Origin: Paenibacillus_S vulneris
Lineage (GTDB): Bacteria > Bacillota > Bacilli > Paenibacillales > NBRC-103111
DNA: 64,000 bases
Assembly (NCBI RefSeq): GCF_039543185.1
Contig: NZ_BAABJG010000023.1
Span: 24,738 to 88,737 of the forward strand
Reading direction: 5' to 3'
This document shows positions 54,652 to 63,761 of the stretch, in pieces. Below the pieces are notes generated by a model that had not been told where the DNA came from, made no database searches, and was given only the letters and a program-made list of their open reading frames with translations. The position numbers and the translations under genes were made by a program. Each line of letters opens with the position of its first letter. Position 1 is the first letter of the stretch.

Positions 54652-54678
54652 ACCTGTCCGGTATCCGCCGGACAGGTC
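54652..54678. terminator. Terminator between AraC and fumC
   Basis: ACCTGTCCGG-TATCCG-CCGGACAGGT, a perfect ten-base stem between two converging genes; T-rich on both sides. Confidence 0.9.
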
Positions 54679-54698
54679 CTCTTAATAATAATTCCTAT

Positions 54699-56087
54699 TT
54701 ATGCATTTGGCGTCACCATTTGCTCCGGCCGCACATATTCATCGAATTGCTCCCCTGTCAAGAAGCCGCTTCGGACGGCAGCTTCTTTTAGCGTGAGCTT
54801 CTCATGGTGCGCCGTCTTGGCGATTATAGCCGCTTTCTCGTAGCCGATATGCGGATTGAGCGCAGTGACAAGCATGAGGGATTCCCTTACATATTTATCA
54901 ATAACATCACGGTTAGGCTCAATACCCACCGCACAATGGTCATTAAAGGATAGCATCGTATCTGACAGCAGCTGAGCGGATTGAAGAAAATTGTGAATTA
55001 TCACCGGCTTAAAAACGTTGAGCTCAAAATTCCCTTGACTAGCCGCAAAGCCTATGACCGCATCGTTGCCCATCACCTGACATGCCACCATCGTCATCGC
55101 TTCGCTCTGAGTCGGATTCACTTTACCCGGCATAATCGAGCTGCCCGGCTCATTCTCCGGAATAGTGATTTCTCCGATTCCGCAGCGCGGACCGCTGGCA
55201 AGCCAACGAACATCATTGGCGATTTTCATCAAATCGGCCGCCAATGCTTTCATGGCTCCATGAACGTAGACGACCTGATCATGACTCGTCAAAGCATGAA
55301 ATTTGTTAGGGGCGGATACGAATTCCTTGCCCGTCTCCTTACTAATTTCCTCCGCTACCTTCTCCCCGAACTGCGGATGAGCGTTAAGCCCGGTTCCTAC
55401 CGCCGTTCCTCCTATCGCAAGCTCCTTCATCGTATGGACGCTTTCTCGAATCATTCGCTCCGTCTTCTCCAGCATGGCCCACCAGCCGCTGATCTCTTGC
55501 CCCAATGTCAAGGGAGTGGCATCCTGCAAATGGGTCCGGCCGATTTTAATAATATCAGCGAATGCTTCCATCTTGCCTCGAAGCGTTTCTTTCAGCGTCT
55601 TGAGCGCTGGCAGCAGCTGGTTCTCCACCGCCAATACCCCCGCGATATGCAATGCCGTCGGAAACGTATCGTTCGAGCTTTGCGATTTGTTTACGTCATC
55701 GTTTGGATGAACCTTAGCCGGTTTCCCCGCCGCTTCAAGCAGCTGGTTCGCCCTGTGGGCTATAACTTCATTGACGTTCATATTGGACTGCGTTCCGCTG
55801 CCCGTTTGCCATACGACAAGAGGAAATTGGTCATCCCATTTCCCTGCCAGGATTTCATCAGCCGCGGTGACGATCGCTTCCGCCTTCTCCTTGTCCAGCT
55901 TTCCTAGCTGAAGATTCACCCGTGCCGCCGCTTTCTTCAAGATGGCGAACGCTTGAATCACCCTCAGCGGCATTCGCTCCGAACCGATTTTAAAATTTTC
56001 GCTGCTGCGTTGGGTTTGTGCTCCCCATAATTTATCTATCGGGACTTGAATCTCACCCATCGTATCTCTTTCCACTCTATATTTCAT
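54699..56087 (-). CDS. fumC: Class II fumarate hydratase
   Basis: A protein of 462 residues. The superfamily signature GSSIMPGKVNPTQSEAM and the substrate motifs QTGSGTQSNMNVNEV and NDDVNKSQSSNDTFP are intact, as is IKIGRTHLQDATPLTLGQE. Catalyses fumarate to malate. ATG 56087 follows AGGAGGTG by nine bases; the GTG 12 bases upstream overlaps that site. Confidence 0.96.
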   Translation of the reverse strand: MKYRVERDTMGEIQVPIDKLWGAQTQRSSENFKIGSERMPLRVIQAFAILKKAAARVNLQLGKLDKEKAEAIVTAADEILAGKWDDQFPLVVWQTGSGTQSNMNVNEVIAHRANQLLEAAGKPAKVHPNDDVNKSQSSNDTFPTALHIAGVLAVENQLLPALKTLKETLRGKMEAFADIIKIGRTHLQDATPLTLGQEISGWWAMLEKTERMIRESVHTMKELAIGGTAVGTGLNAHPQFGEKVAEEISKETGKEFVSAPNKFHALTSHDQVVYVHGAMKALAADLMKIANDVRWLASGPRCGIGEITIPENEPGSSIMPGKVNPTQSEAMTMVACQVMGNDAVIGFAASQGNFELNVFKPVIIHNFLQSAQLLSDTMLSFNDHCAVGIEPNRDVIDKYVRESLMLVTALNPHIGYEKAAIIAKTAHHEKLTLKEAAVRSGFLTGEQFDEYVRPEQMVTPNA

Positions 56088-56181
56088 AACGAAATGCACC
56101 TCCTGTTTCTACCATGGTATTTTACCCATTTTCAGGGATATTCTAACCATTATAGAATATGAACTTCGTTCCTCATAGAGC

Positions 56182-57636
56182 TTAGAGCAGCTTTTTGATT
56201 TCATCCTTCAACTGATCGGATTGCGTGCCAAATATGATCTGAACAGCGCCTTGACCAAGCCGCATAACACCGGAAGCGCCAAGTCCCTTAAGCTCCTTGT
56301 CATCGACAAGGTTATCATCTGTGAGCACGAGCCTCAACCGGGTAATACACGCATCCACCCCGCCGACATTCCCGGCTCCGCCAATGGCTGCCAGTACGCG
56401 CTGTGCCTTATCCCGCGTACGCTGCCTCGGAGACATATTGCCAGCAGCAGCGGAAAGAAGCTCCTCTTCCTCTCGTCCGGGCGTTTTCAGGTTAAATTTC
56501 AAAATAAGCACTCGAAATAAGACATAATATACGACACTGAAGCCTAAACCGATCGGAATGATCAGCAATGGATGCGTCGCCAGCGGATAATTCAGCACAT
56601 AATCAATAAGACCTGCCGAGAAGCCGAACCCGAGCTTGATCCCCATAAATTCAACTATTGCTCCTGATAAGCCGGTCATAATAGCGTGGATCACATACAA
56701 TCCGGGCGCAGCAAACATGAAAGCGAATTCAAGCGGCTCCGTGATGCCTGTCAGAACAGACGTCAAGGTGATTCCGATAAATGCAGAAGAAATCAGCTTT
56801 CTTTTGTCCGGCTTCGCACAATGAATAATGGCCAGAGCTCCCGCCGGCAGCGCGAACATCATAATAGGGAAAAAGCCTGTCATGAATTGACCAGCCGTCC
56901 GGTCTCCGCTGAAAAACCGGTACAGATCCCCATGGACGATTTGACCTGACGCATTCGTATAATCCCCGATTTGGAACCAGGCGATGGAATTGATTACATG
57001 ATGCAAACCGAATGGAATCAGCAGACGGTTCGCCGTCCCAAAAATAAACGCCCCAACGCTTCCCAAATCGGTAAACCACCGTCCGAACGAATCAAGCCCG
57101 TGCTGTACAGGTCCCCATATCAAGCCAAGGATAATGCCGACAAGAACCATCGTAAGCGATGTGATGATAGGTACAAATCGTTTCCCGCCAAAAAAGCCAA
57201 GCCATTCGGGGAGCTTGATCGCATGGTATTTTTTAAATAAATAGGATGCAATGACCCCGGCAATAATCCCTCCGATAACGCCCATATCCAGCTTTTCATC
57301 TTTTCCAATGAACTCGGGAAATGCTACCGGCATCTTGCTGAGGACCGTTACCAGTACCTGATAAGCAATTACTGCCGCCAATGTTGCCGCAGCGTCACCG
57401 ATTAAACCGATCGTAATGCCCACTGCAAACAGCAGAGGCAAATAATCAAAGATGGCTGAACCTCCGGCTTGAAGGAATGGGGCAACATACTGGTTCAAAA
57501 ACCCGCCGATGTTATCTCCCAGGTGAAAATCATGGATATAATCAATTGCACCGAACCTTCGCAGCAAAGCCGCAGCAGGGAGTGTTGCAACCGGCAGCAT
57601 GAGCGCCTTTCCGATTTTTTGTAAAGAAGCGAGCAT
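56182..57636 (-). CDS. nagE: PTS transporter subunit EIICB, N-acetylglucosamine type
   Basis: A protein of 484 residues. EIIC about 1-380 with ten or so membrane segments and motifs LPVATLPAAALLRRFG, FFGGKRFVPI, LLIPFGLHHVINSIAWFQIG, GDLYRFFSGD and GITEPLEFAFMF; EIIB at the C-terminus with the phosphorylated Cys in GGVDACITRLRL. The GlcNAc-type assignment rests on the strong resemblance of these blocks and of NLKTPGRE to NagE. There is no fused EIIA; the separate EIIA gene is 34 bases upstream. AAAGGGG precedes the ATG. Confidence 0.88.
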   Translation of the reverse strand: MLASLQKIGKALMLPVATLPAAALLRRFGAIDYIHDFHLGDNIGGFLNQYVAPFLQAGGSAIFDYLPLLFAVGITIGLIGDAAATLAAVIAYQVLVTVLSKMPVAFPEFIGKDEKLDMGVIGGIIAGVIASYLFKKYHAIKLPEWLGFFGGKRFVPIITSLTMVLVGIILGLIWGPVQHGLDSFGRWFTDLGSVGAFIFGTANRLLIPFGLHHVINSIAWFQIGDYTNASGQIVHGDLYRFFSGDRTAGQFMTGFFPIMMFALPAGALAIIHCAKPDKRKLISSAFIGITLTSVLTGITEPLEFAFMFAAPGLYVIHAIMTGLSGAIVEFMGIKLGFGFSAGLIDYVLNYPLATHPLLIIPIGLGFSVVYYVLFRVLILKFNLKTPGREEEELLSAAAGNMSPRQRTRDKAQRVLAAIGGAGNVGGVDACITRLRLVLTDDNLVDDKELKGLGASGVMRLGQGAVQIIFGTQSDQLKDEIKKLL

Positions 57637-57670
57637 TCAAGTCAACCCCTTTTTCTCTAAACACATCTGC

Positions 57671-58177
57671 CTATGAAATCGTGCTCTGCCATACTACACG
57701 CATCATGTAAGGCTCGCCAGCATGGACCTCTTTATAGGAGCAGGAGACCTCAGCTGAAAGCATATCGTTTACAATCACTATGGGTGTAATGGGCTCATAG
57801 CCGGCTTCCCTCAAATAGCTCAAATCAAATGTAATCAATGGTTGTCCGGCCAAGACCGTTTCGCCGTTGGATATAAGCGATTGGAACCCTTCTCCTTTTA
57901 GAGCTACTGTATTCATTCCGATATGGATCAGCAGCTGCAGCCCCGATTCATGTTCCAATATGAGAGCATGCTTGGATTGGATCAGATAAGCCACCACGCC
58001 GTCAAAAGGGGCAACAAGGACCCCTTCCGCAGGAACAATAGCTAGGCCTTCTCCCATCTGTTTACTGGCAAAAGCTTTATCAGGAACCCTATCAAGGGGA
58101 ACCGATTTCCCGGTTAATGGTGAGTTGATGTCCAAAGCCTGGTACTTCGTCTTGTTGGTAAGCCAGTGAGTAAACAT
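57671..58177 (-). CDS. PTS glucose-type EIIA
   Basis: A protein of 168 residues of the Crr type. The two active-site histidines are spaced as in E. coli EIIA-Glc: His70 (QSKHALIL) and the phosphorylated His85 (LLIHIGMNTV). LKGEGFQSLI follows. It supplies phosphate to the EIICB encoded next. AAGGGGGATCCGC precedes the ATG. Confidence 0.92.
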   Translation of the reverse strand: MFTHWLTNKTKYQALDINSPLTGKSVPLDRVPDKAFASKQMGEGLAIVPAEGVLVAPFDGVVAYLIQSKHALILEHESGLQLLIHIGMNTVALKGEGFQSLISNGETVLAGQPLITFDLSYLREAGYEPITPIVIVNDMLSAEVSCSYKEVHAGEPYMMRVVWQSTIS

Positions 58178-58207
58178 GCGGATCCCCCTTGTTGTTTTAG
58201 ACCTGCC

Positions 58208-59065
58208 TCATGATGTATAAACCTGAAATAACCGATTCAAATGCATGACCAAGAAGCCTACCTCATCCTCTGGAATTTCCGTCTGAAGATGATCCTTCAT
58301 CACCTCTGCCAGCTCCAGGGCTAATCGATATTCCTCTTTATACTGCTTTTTCATTTGCTTAAGGAACGGATTGCTGACCACTTTCTTCTGGGTCACACGC
58401 TCTAGCGAAAACCTCAGATGAGTAACAAGCCTTACATAGTCCATGCTTTCTTTTGGGATGCGAATGGACCTGAAATGTTCAATCGTTTCCACCATTTCAT
58501 TGATCAGGCTGGAGAACTTGACCAGCTGTCCTACCGGAACATTCGTTACAGCCGAATGCACGTGATAAGTGAGGAAGCCGACTTCATCATCCGGGATGTT
58601 AATCTGAAATTGCTTACTGATAAGCTCCGCGGCTTGCTGGGCAATCTTATATTCCATAGGAAAAAACATTTTCGTTTCATACAAAAAAGGATTCACGATA
58701 TCCATTCCATTGCGTAGGCGATGTATGGCAAATTGAATATGACTCGGCAAGGCGAAATACACCTTATGGTTCACCGGGGTTGAAAAATGGGTCTCGATCT
58801 GTGCAATAATCGTTTCCGAAATACCTATCACCTCCGGATCAATCCCTTCCAGAAAGGAATGGTATTGTGTCAACTGATCTCTATCGTCCAACCGGTACCT
58901 TTTTTCAATTCTTGGATCCTTGGCGTCAATGAACTCGGAAGCTTTAGTACCAAAGCCGATTCCTTTGCCCAGCCATACATACTCTCTGTCTGTACCCAGC
59001 TCCTTGACCAAAATCACATTATTTCCGATTACTCTCTCGATGCGATGGTTGTTCTCTGGCTTCAC
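58208..59065 (-). CDS. glcT: PRD-containing BglG-family antiterminator, GlcT-like
   Basis: A protein of 285 residues. The RNA-binding CAT domain (about 1-60, IERVIGNNVILVKE, GKGIGFGTKASEF), PRD1 (about 65-170, SHIQFAIHRLRNGM, VGFLTYHVHSAVTN) and PRD2 (about 175-280, VTHLRFSLERV, VGFLVMHLNRLF). The regulatory histidines of both PRDs are present. The GTG at 59065 is chosen: GGCGGTGA lies seven bases before it and the start MKPENNHRIERV fits the family length; a longer frame from 59092 or 59191 would run into the RAT/terminator leader. First gene of the PTS operon. Confidence 0.88.
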   Translation of the reverse strand: MKPENNHRIERVIGNNVILVKELGTDREYVWLGKGIGFGTKASEFIDAKDPRIEKRYRLDDRDQLTQYHSFLEGIDPEVIGISETIIAQIETHFSTPVNHKVYFALPSHIQFAIHRLRNGMDIVNPFLYETKMFFPMEYKIAQQAAELISKQFQINIPDDEVGFLTYHVHSAVTNVPVGQLVKFSSLINEMVETIEHFRSIRIPKESMDYVRLVTHLRFSLERVTQKKVVSNPFLKQMKKQYKEEYRLALELAEVMKDHLQTEIPEDEVGFLVMHLNRLFQVYTS

Positions 59066-59109
59066 TGACGAATCACCGCCTATTTTGTCCATATGGATAC
59101 TATATACAA

Positions 59110-59168
59110 TAAAAGAAAAAAGAGCCAAGAAAAGTTTTTCTATCTGCATAGAAAACTCTCCTCGGCTC
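59110..59168 (-). terminator. Leader terminator of the glcT-PTS operon
   Basis: GAGCCGAGGAGAG...CTTTTCTTGGCTC, then TTTTTTCTTTT on the minus strand, sited before the glcT start. Its 5' arm shares GAGCC (59164-59168) with the RAT, so RAT folding and terminator formation exclude each other. Confidence 0.8.
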
Positions 59169-59193
59169 ATGCCCTTTTCGCAAGGTAACACGC
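59163..59193 (-). promoter_or_regulatory. RAT (ribonucleic antiterminator) of the GlcT type
   Basis: The minus strand holds GGCGTGTTACCTTGCG followed by AAAAGGGCATGAGCC, matching the GTGTTACTG...CAGGCATGAG layout of the GlcT target in front of ptsG. It overlaps the leader terminator by a few bases as expected. Control: when GlcT is active it binds here and lets transcription read into glcT, EIIA and EIICB. Confidence 0.75.
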
Positions 59194-59214
59194 CTCATTT
59201 ATTCACTTAATGTA

Positions 59215-59244
59215 ATCTTATAATAAAGAAAGCGCTGCAGTCAA
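59215..59244 (-). promoter_or_regulatory. Sigma-A promoter of the glcT-PTS operon with cre-like box
   Basis: TTGACT (59239-59244), then TATAAG (59217-59222, 16-base spacer) or TAAGAT (18-base). Between the boxes lies AGAAAGCGCTGCAG (plus strand, 59227-59240), which resembles a CcpA cre box with mismatches at the outer positions. Upstream, 59245-59561 has no recognised gene. Confidence 0.6.
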
Positions 59245-59561
59245 TCAAAAATGTCTTTCATTTCCTTTGCAAAAGTAAGAAAATTATGTTATCATTATAA
59301 AATGTATCATTGCAAGGTAACCTCGAAACGTTAAATCTCCGTTAGTTTTTCGTTGTACCTCCACCCATTCAACATTTCAAATTCCAATTAACCCTAAAGA
59401 ATTTGTTGTTGTGTTACTGATTCACACTGGCGCGGTCTTCGGAGCCGCAAGGATGAAAGAGAGGTAGGGCTTTCATTGTTTTAGGGCACCACGTATATGT
59501 TATGGCAACAGAAACAGGTTGCTGGTTTAATGGTACATTTTTGGAAGAGCTCCCGTCCATA

Positions 59562-60491
59562 CTAGGCGTCGATACTGGCGATAACCTTCTTGCTTACGGA
59601 ATCAAGCGCGTTTAACTCATCCGAGTTCAGTTCGATGTCTACAGCATCAATATTTTCTTTCATATGGGCGATGCTTTGAGAACCGACGATAGCCGTAGTC
59701 AAGCCTTCTTGATGCAGCAGCCAGCTGATGGCAATTTGCGAAATGGCTTTCCCTCTCGAGTCGGCAATCTCCTTTAACAGCTGTATGAGCTCTTCCTCTT
59801 TTTTCAAATGCTCGGGCAAAAATAACCGCCGCGTACTGCGGAAATCGCTTGCATCCAGCTTTTTCTTCCCCGAATGAAATGCTCCTGTCAGTATACCTTT
59901 GGCAATCGAGCTGTAGCTCATAATAGCAATGCTGTTTGCCTTGCAATAAGGTATAAGGTCCTGCTCTATCGACCGGTGCAGCAGGCTGTACTCTGGCTGT
60001 ATGACATCGATTTGCGCGTAGCGGGACGCTTCCTCCAATTGCTCCAAAGAAAAGTTCGATACACCGATGGCGCGGATCAAGCTTTCTTCCTTCAACTTGT
60101 TGAACTCCCCTAAGGTCTCGGAAACCGGAATGTCAAAGCTGGGCCAATGGATATAATAAATATCGATGTAGTCGGTTTTCAATCGCTGCAGACTGGCTTC
60201 TGCGGAACGGCGAACATCGGCTGGCGCCAGATTAGCGCGGCTGACTTTGGTGGAAAGGACGCATTTCTCTCTGATCCCAAGAAGAGCGCTGCCCACAATT
60301 TCCTCCGAGTGACCAGAGCCGTAGCCTTCCGCAGTATCAAAGGTGGTTATCCCCATTTCAAAAGCAGCCTGAAGCGCTTTGATATTATTTTCGTCGCTTG
60401 TAAACTCCCATGGCCCTCCGCCCAGCTCCCAGCAGCCGAACGTGACTCTTGATACTTCCAAACCGCTTTTGCCTAATGGTAAAAATTTCAA
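59562..60491 (-). CDS. Aldo/keto reductase
   Basis: A protein of 309 residues. The catalytic tetrad is visible: Asp and Tyr in TTFDTAEGYGSGHSEEIVG, Lys in LSTKVSR, His in IYYIHWPSFD. The (beta/alpha)8 NADPH enzyme has the IAIMSYSSIAKGILTG cofactor region. Substrate unknown. TTG start with GGAGGAGG seven bases upstream. Confidence 0.9.
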   Translation of the reverse strand: MKFLPLGKSGLEVSRVTFGCWELGGGPWEFTSDENNIKALQAAFEMGITTFDTAEGYGSGHSEEIVGSALLGIREKCVLSTKVSRANLAPADVRRSAEASLQRLKTDYIDIYYIHWPSFDIPVSETLGEFNKLKEESLIRAIGVSNFSLEQLEEASRYAQIDVIQPEYSLLHRSIEQDLIPYCKANSIAIMSYSSIAKGILTGAFHSGKKKLDASDFRSTRRLFLPEHLKKEEELIQLLKEIADSRGKAISQIAISWLLHQEGLTTAIVGSQSIAHMKENIDAVDIELNSDELNALDSVSKKVIASIDA

Positions 60492-60549
60492 TTGAATTCC
60501 TCCTCCAAAAGTTGTACATACCCAGTCATACCATGATTCGTCGACAGGA

Positions 60550-62799
60550 TCAAGTGTTGCTTGAATAAGCTGTCAGCCTCATAGAATGGTCATTCGAGCA
60601 TTTCAATGATTTCGGAAGCGTCATATTGACCTCCGTGCCCGCATTAATCTGGCTCTCAATTTGAATGGTCCCTTGATGAGTCTCAATAATTTTGTAGCAC
60701 ATCATAAGCCCAAGTCCGGTGCCTTTCTCCTTTGTTGTATAGAACGGTTCACCGAGGAACGCCAGACGTTCCTGAGGAATGCCATGGCCGTTATCTACAA
60801 TACGGATATGAACTTCGTGCTCATCATGACGGATCTCCATCTGAATTTCGCCGCCGTTTGGCATGGCTTCAATGGCATTTTTTAATAAATTGATAAACAC
60901 TTGCTTGATCTGAAATTCCGAACAGCATATCATAATCGGATCCTTCTTAGGCATCTGTACCGATATTTGCACATTGTTCATGGTGGCCTCGGGCTCGATC
61001 AACTGAATCACCGTTTGAATGATCTGCTTCAGTGATTTCATATTAAACTCGATCACCTGCGGCTTGGCTATAATCAGAAATTCGCTGACTATAAAATTGA
61101 TCCGATTCAGCTCGCTGCTCATAATATCGTAATAACGCTGCTGATTCGGCCCTTTCTCATACATCAGCTGCAAAAAGCCTTTTAACGAAGTCAGCGGGTT
61201 ACGGATTTCGTGTGCGAGTCCCGCAGCCAGCTGCCCTACGACAGCAAGCCTATCTGATTTTCTTAATAGCTCTTCCGTCTTTTTGCGCTCGGTAATGTCT
61301 CTGGATATCCCTGCTATCGCGATTGTGATCCCATCCGCATCCTTGATCGGCGATATGGTTAGACTAACCTGAAGTACCGTTCCGTCTTTATGCAGACGAA
61401 TCGTTTCGTAGTCCGTAATCTCTTTGCCGGATAACAGCTGATTCACTATGTCATATAATTCGTCTACACGTTCTTCTGGAATCAGCGGCAGCTTCTCGCC
61501 TATAATCTCCTCGCAAGTCCAGCCATAAATTTTTTCGAAAGCATTGTTAATTTGCAAAACATGGCCATCCAAGTCTATAACTTCAATCGCATCCGATGTG
61601 TTTGAAATAAAGGATTCCAGCATCTCCTTGGTCGCCCGCAAATCCTCCTCGGTTTGCTTGCGTTCGGTAATATCGATACAGGAAGCAATAACCTCGACTA
61701 CTTGTCCATCCCGCTTGATGGGTCTAAGTGAAGCCAAGTAGGGAATCTGGTTCAGCATTCCCTCATATAGGACATGCTCCTCCCCTTCCCAAGCGCGTTT
61801 ATAATATTCCTCCTTATTTAAGGCAATCTCCAGCGGTAAGATATCTTTCAGCTCACAGCCTACAATATGCTCAGGTTTGAAGCCGAGACGATAGACCAGT
61901 TCTCCGTCGCACAAGGTGTGAATGAACTTGCCATCGATCATTTTGAATTTGAACGTCATTCCCTGCTGCTTCTTTACGACATCCTGTAAGTCCTGCTGCA
62001 CCAACCGCAGCGATTCTTTGGTTTTCTTATGCTCCGTAATATCCCTGGCGATGATGTAGAATCCGACGATCCGCCCGTCCACAATGATAGGAACATCCTT
62101 TGCCCCTAAATATACTTGATGGCCTTGCTTATGCGTCAGTGTGATTTCATGATTGTATTGATCGTTTTCCAGCACGTTTTGCAATATGAGGAGATGCTCC
62201 TCTTCCTCTGCGATCAGCGATTTGAACGAGGTATGCAGCAGCTCTTGTGCTTCGTATCCGATTATTTTTTCCATCGCCGGATTGATCCCATCGATCTTAC
62301 CGTCTAGGTCCAATGAAAATATGCCAGCTGGATTATATTCAATAAGGGAACGATATTTCTGCTCCAGCTGCTTCCGCGGACTGATATCCTGAATTTGTGA
62401 AATCGTATACATAGGTTCACCTTCAGGGTCGCGGACTAGAGAGACATGAAGCAAAATCCAGATTACTCTTCCTGTTTTATGTAAAAAACGCTTCTCTATT
62501 TGAAAGCTTTCCCGTTCCCCGGAAAGCAAACGAGTCATATAGTCGATGTTGACTTCCAGATCTTCCGGATGTGTCAGGCTTTGGTAGTCCGTCGAAAGCA
62601 GCTCTTGTTCAGAATAGCCTGTAATTCCACATAATGCTTTATTGACCTTATGCCATTTTCCACTTAGATCGTTTAAGGCCATTCCCGTTGCAGCATAATC
62701 AAAAGCAACACGGAATAATGCGTCATTCACATGCAAGGATGTTTCCAACCAATTATGATTCTCAGCTCTATTTCGTACTTTCTGCTGCGATTCGCACAT
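60550..62799 (-). CDS. Multi-PAS sensor histidine kinase
   Basis: A protein of 749 residues without membrane segments. Four PAS modules (about 25-145, 150-265, 275-385, 390-505; HPEDLEVNIDYM and RDITERKKTEE boxes), then HisKA with the phosphorylated His in GLAHEIRNPLTSLKGF, and an HATPase domain (NLLKNAIEAM, DNGHGIP, GTGLGLMMC). Cytoplasmic PAS kinases of this design in Bacillales often feed the sporulation phosphorelay; no response regulator is adjacent. The start at 62799 is chosen because TGAGGT precedes it by eight bases; ATG 62814 overlaps that site. Confidence 0.9.
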   Translation of the reverse strand: MCESQQKVRNRAENHNWLETSLHVNDALFRVAFDYAATGMALNDLSGKWHKVNKALCGITGYSEQELLSTDYQSLTHPEDLEVNIDYMTRLLSGERESFQIEKRFLHKTGRVIWILLHVSLVRDPEGEPMYTISQIQDISPRKQLEQKYRSLIEYNPAGIFSLDLDGKIDGINPAMEKIIGYEAQELLHTSFKSLIAEEEEHLLILQNVLENDQYNHEITLTHKQGHQVYLGAKDVPIIVDGRIVGFYIIARDITEHKKTKESLRLVQQDLQDVVKKQQGMTFKFKMIDGKFIHTLCDGELVYRLGFKPEHIVGCELKDILPLEIALNKEEYYKRAWEGEEHVLYEGMLNQIPYLASLRPIKRDGQVVEVIASCIDITERKQTEEDLRATKEMLESFISNTSDAIEVIDLDGHVLQINNAFEKIYGWTCEEIIGEKLPLIPEERVDELYDIVNQLLSGKEITDYETIRLHKDGTVLQVSLTISPIKDADGITIAIAGISRDITERKKTEELLRKSDRLAVVGQLAAGLAHEIRNPLTSLKGFLQLMYEKGPNQQRYYDIMSSELNRINFIVSEFLIIAKPQVIEFNMKSLKQIIQTVIQLIEPEATMNNVQISVQMPKKDPIMICCSEFQIKQVFINLLKNAIEAMPNGGEIQMEIRHDEHEVHIRIVDNGHGIPQERLAFLGEPFYTTKEKGTGLGLMMCYKIIETHQGTIQIESQINAGTEVNMTLPKSLKCSNDHSMRLTAYSSNT

Positions 62800-63027
62800 G
62801 GCAATGTACCTCATATCCGATTATTTTTTCGACAGTATTACTAATGTTCTTCAAATAATGAGCTTTTCCTTCTTATATCCTCATATTTAATTCTATAATC
62901 GCTCGACAACTATCGCACAACCCATCGGATGGACCTGCCCAAAAAACAAGCTTCAAGTATATTTAACCCATTCTGTGACACATTAAAAAGGCAATTGGTC
63001 TAGTCCAAAAAGAAAGGTTGTCAGTTT

Positions 63028-63210
63028 ATGGAGATTAAATCGGCTTCCACGCAGAATAAACAAAGTCAGTCCCAAGCTTCCCGCTTGGAAGGGCAAGAAA
63101 TAACTCAAGAGCAGCTAAGTGATGTATATAATGCCGGGACAAGCGACGGAAACGTTCAGCTGGAGAGCGGAACTATGCATTTGCAAAGCAGCAACAGCAA
63201 TAAACAGTAG
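63028..63210 (+). CDS. Small Gln/Ser-rich protein of unknown function
   Basis: A protein of 60 residues, strongly polar and rich in Gln, Ser and Asn (TQNKQSQSQAS, LQSSNSNKQ), no Cys or Trp. GAAAGGTTG lies before the ATG. It is followed by the hairpin GTCTTCTTT/CAAAGAAGAC. Composition is like small spore or coat-associated proteins, but no family is recognised. Confidence 0.6.
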   Translation: MEIKSASTQNKQSQSQASRLEGQEITQEQLSDVYNAGTSDGNVQLESGTMHLQSSNSNKQ

Positions 63211-63313
63211 TCTTCTTTCAAAGAAGACAATTACATTTTATTCCTCGTGCTAATGCATGTCCTCATGACATTGGTGGAATACTATGGATGATAAAAGCGA
63301 GGAGGTGATCCCT

Positions 63314-63496
63314 GTGGCTGAAAACAACAATAATGCCATTCAGCATGGTATTAATGCAGCTCAAGCTAATGCAGAAAATGAACAAGAGCAGCAGCAAGTC
63401 CAAGAGCTTTCTTCTTTGCTTCAAAGCAATACGGAGAATGCAAATGCGGCCTCCTCTGCGGTAAATGAGGAAGAGTCTGATACCAGTGAATATTAA
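63314..63496 (+). CDS. Small Asn/Gln/Glu-rich protein of unknown function
   Basis: A protein of 60 residues starting AENNNNAIQHGINAAQAN, acidic C-terminus (NEEESDTSEY). The GTG start is fixed by AGGAGGTGATCC at 63300-63311, 12 bases complementary to the 16S rRNA 3' end, the strongest ribosome site in the window; an ATG at 63284 lies before that site. A terminator follows. No family recognised. Confidence 0.65.
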   Translation: MAENNNNAIQHGINAAQANAENEQEQQQVQELSSLLQSNTENANAASSAVNEEESDTSEY

Positions 63497-63503
63497 GAAA
63501 CGC

Positions 63504-63545
63504 AAAGAAACCTGTGAGGAATCATTCCAATCACAGGTTTCTTTA
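63504..63545. terminator. Bidirectional terminator between the small protein and the tRNAs
   Basis: AAAGAAACCTGTGA...TCACAGGTTTCTTT, 12-14 base stem, serving the small gene (+) and the tRNA transcript (-). Confidence 0.9.
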
Positions 63546-63580
63546 TATAGAGGTTATTATGCCAGGTACAAACAGTTAAA

Positions 63581-63657
63581 TGGCGTGCCCTGAGAGATTC
63601 GAACTCCCGACCTTTTGATTCGTAGTCAAACGCTCTATCCAGCTGAGCTAAGGGCAC
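63581..63657 (-). tRNA. tRNA-Arg (anticodon ACG)
   Basis: A 77-base tRNA with acceptor GTGCCCT/AGGGCAC, D arm GCTCAGCTGGATAGAGC, anticodon loop CTACGAA (ACG) in TTTGA/TCAAA, T arm GTTCGAATC and an encoded CCA. The ACG anticodon is normally edited to ICG by TadA. Confidence 0.95.
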
Positions 63658-63664
63658 ATAAAAA

Positions 63665-63749
63665 TGCAGTCGAGAGGACTCGAACCTCCACGGGGGGTTA
63701 GCCCACACGGACCTGAACCGTGCGCGTCTGCCAATTCCGCCACGACTGC
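63665..63749 (-). tRNA. tRNA-Leu (anticodon CAG)
   Basis: An 85-base class II tRNA: acceptor GCAGTCG/CGACTGC, anticodon stem CACGG/CCGTG with loop TTCAGGT (CAG), long variable arm, T arm GGTTCGAGTCC. No CCA is encoded. Next to the tRNA-Arg gene with a seven-base gap. Confidence 0.93.
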
Positions 63750-63761
63750 AAAGTGATATGG

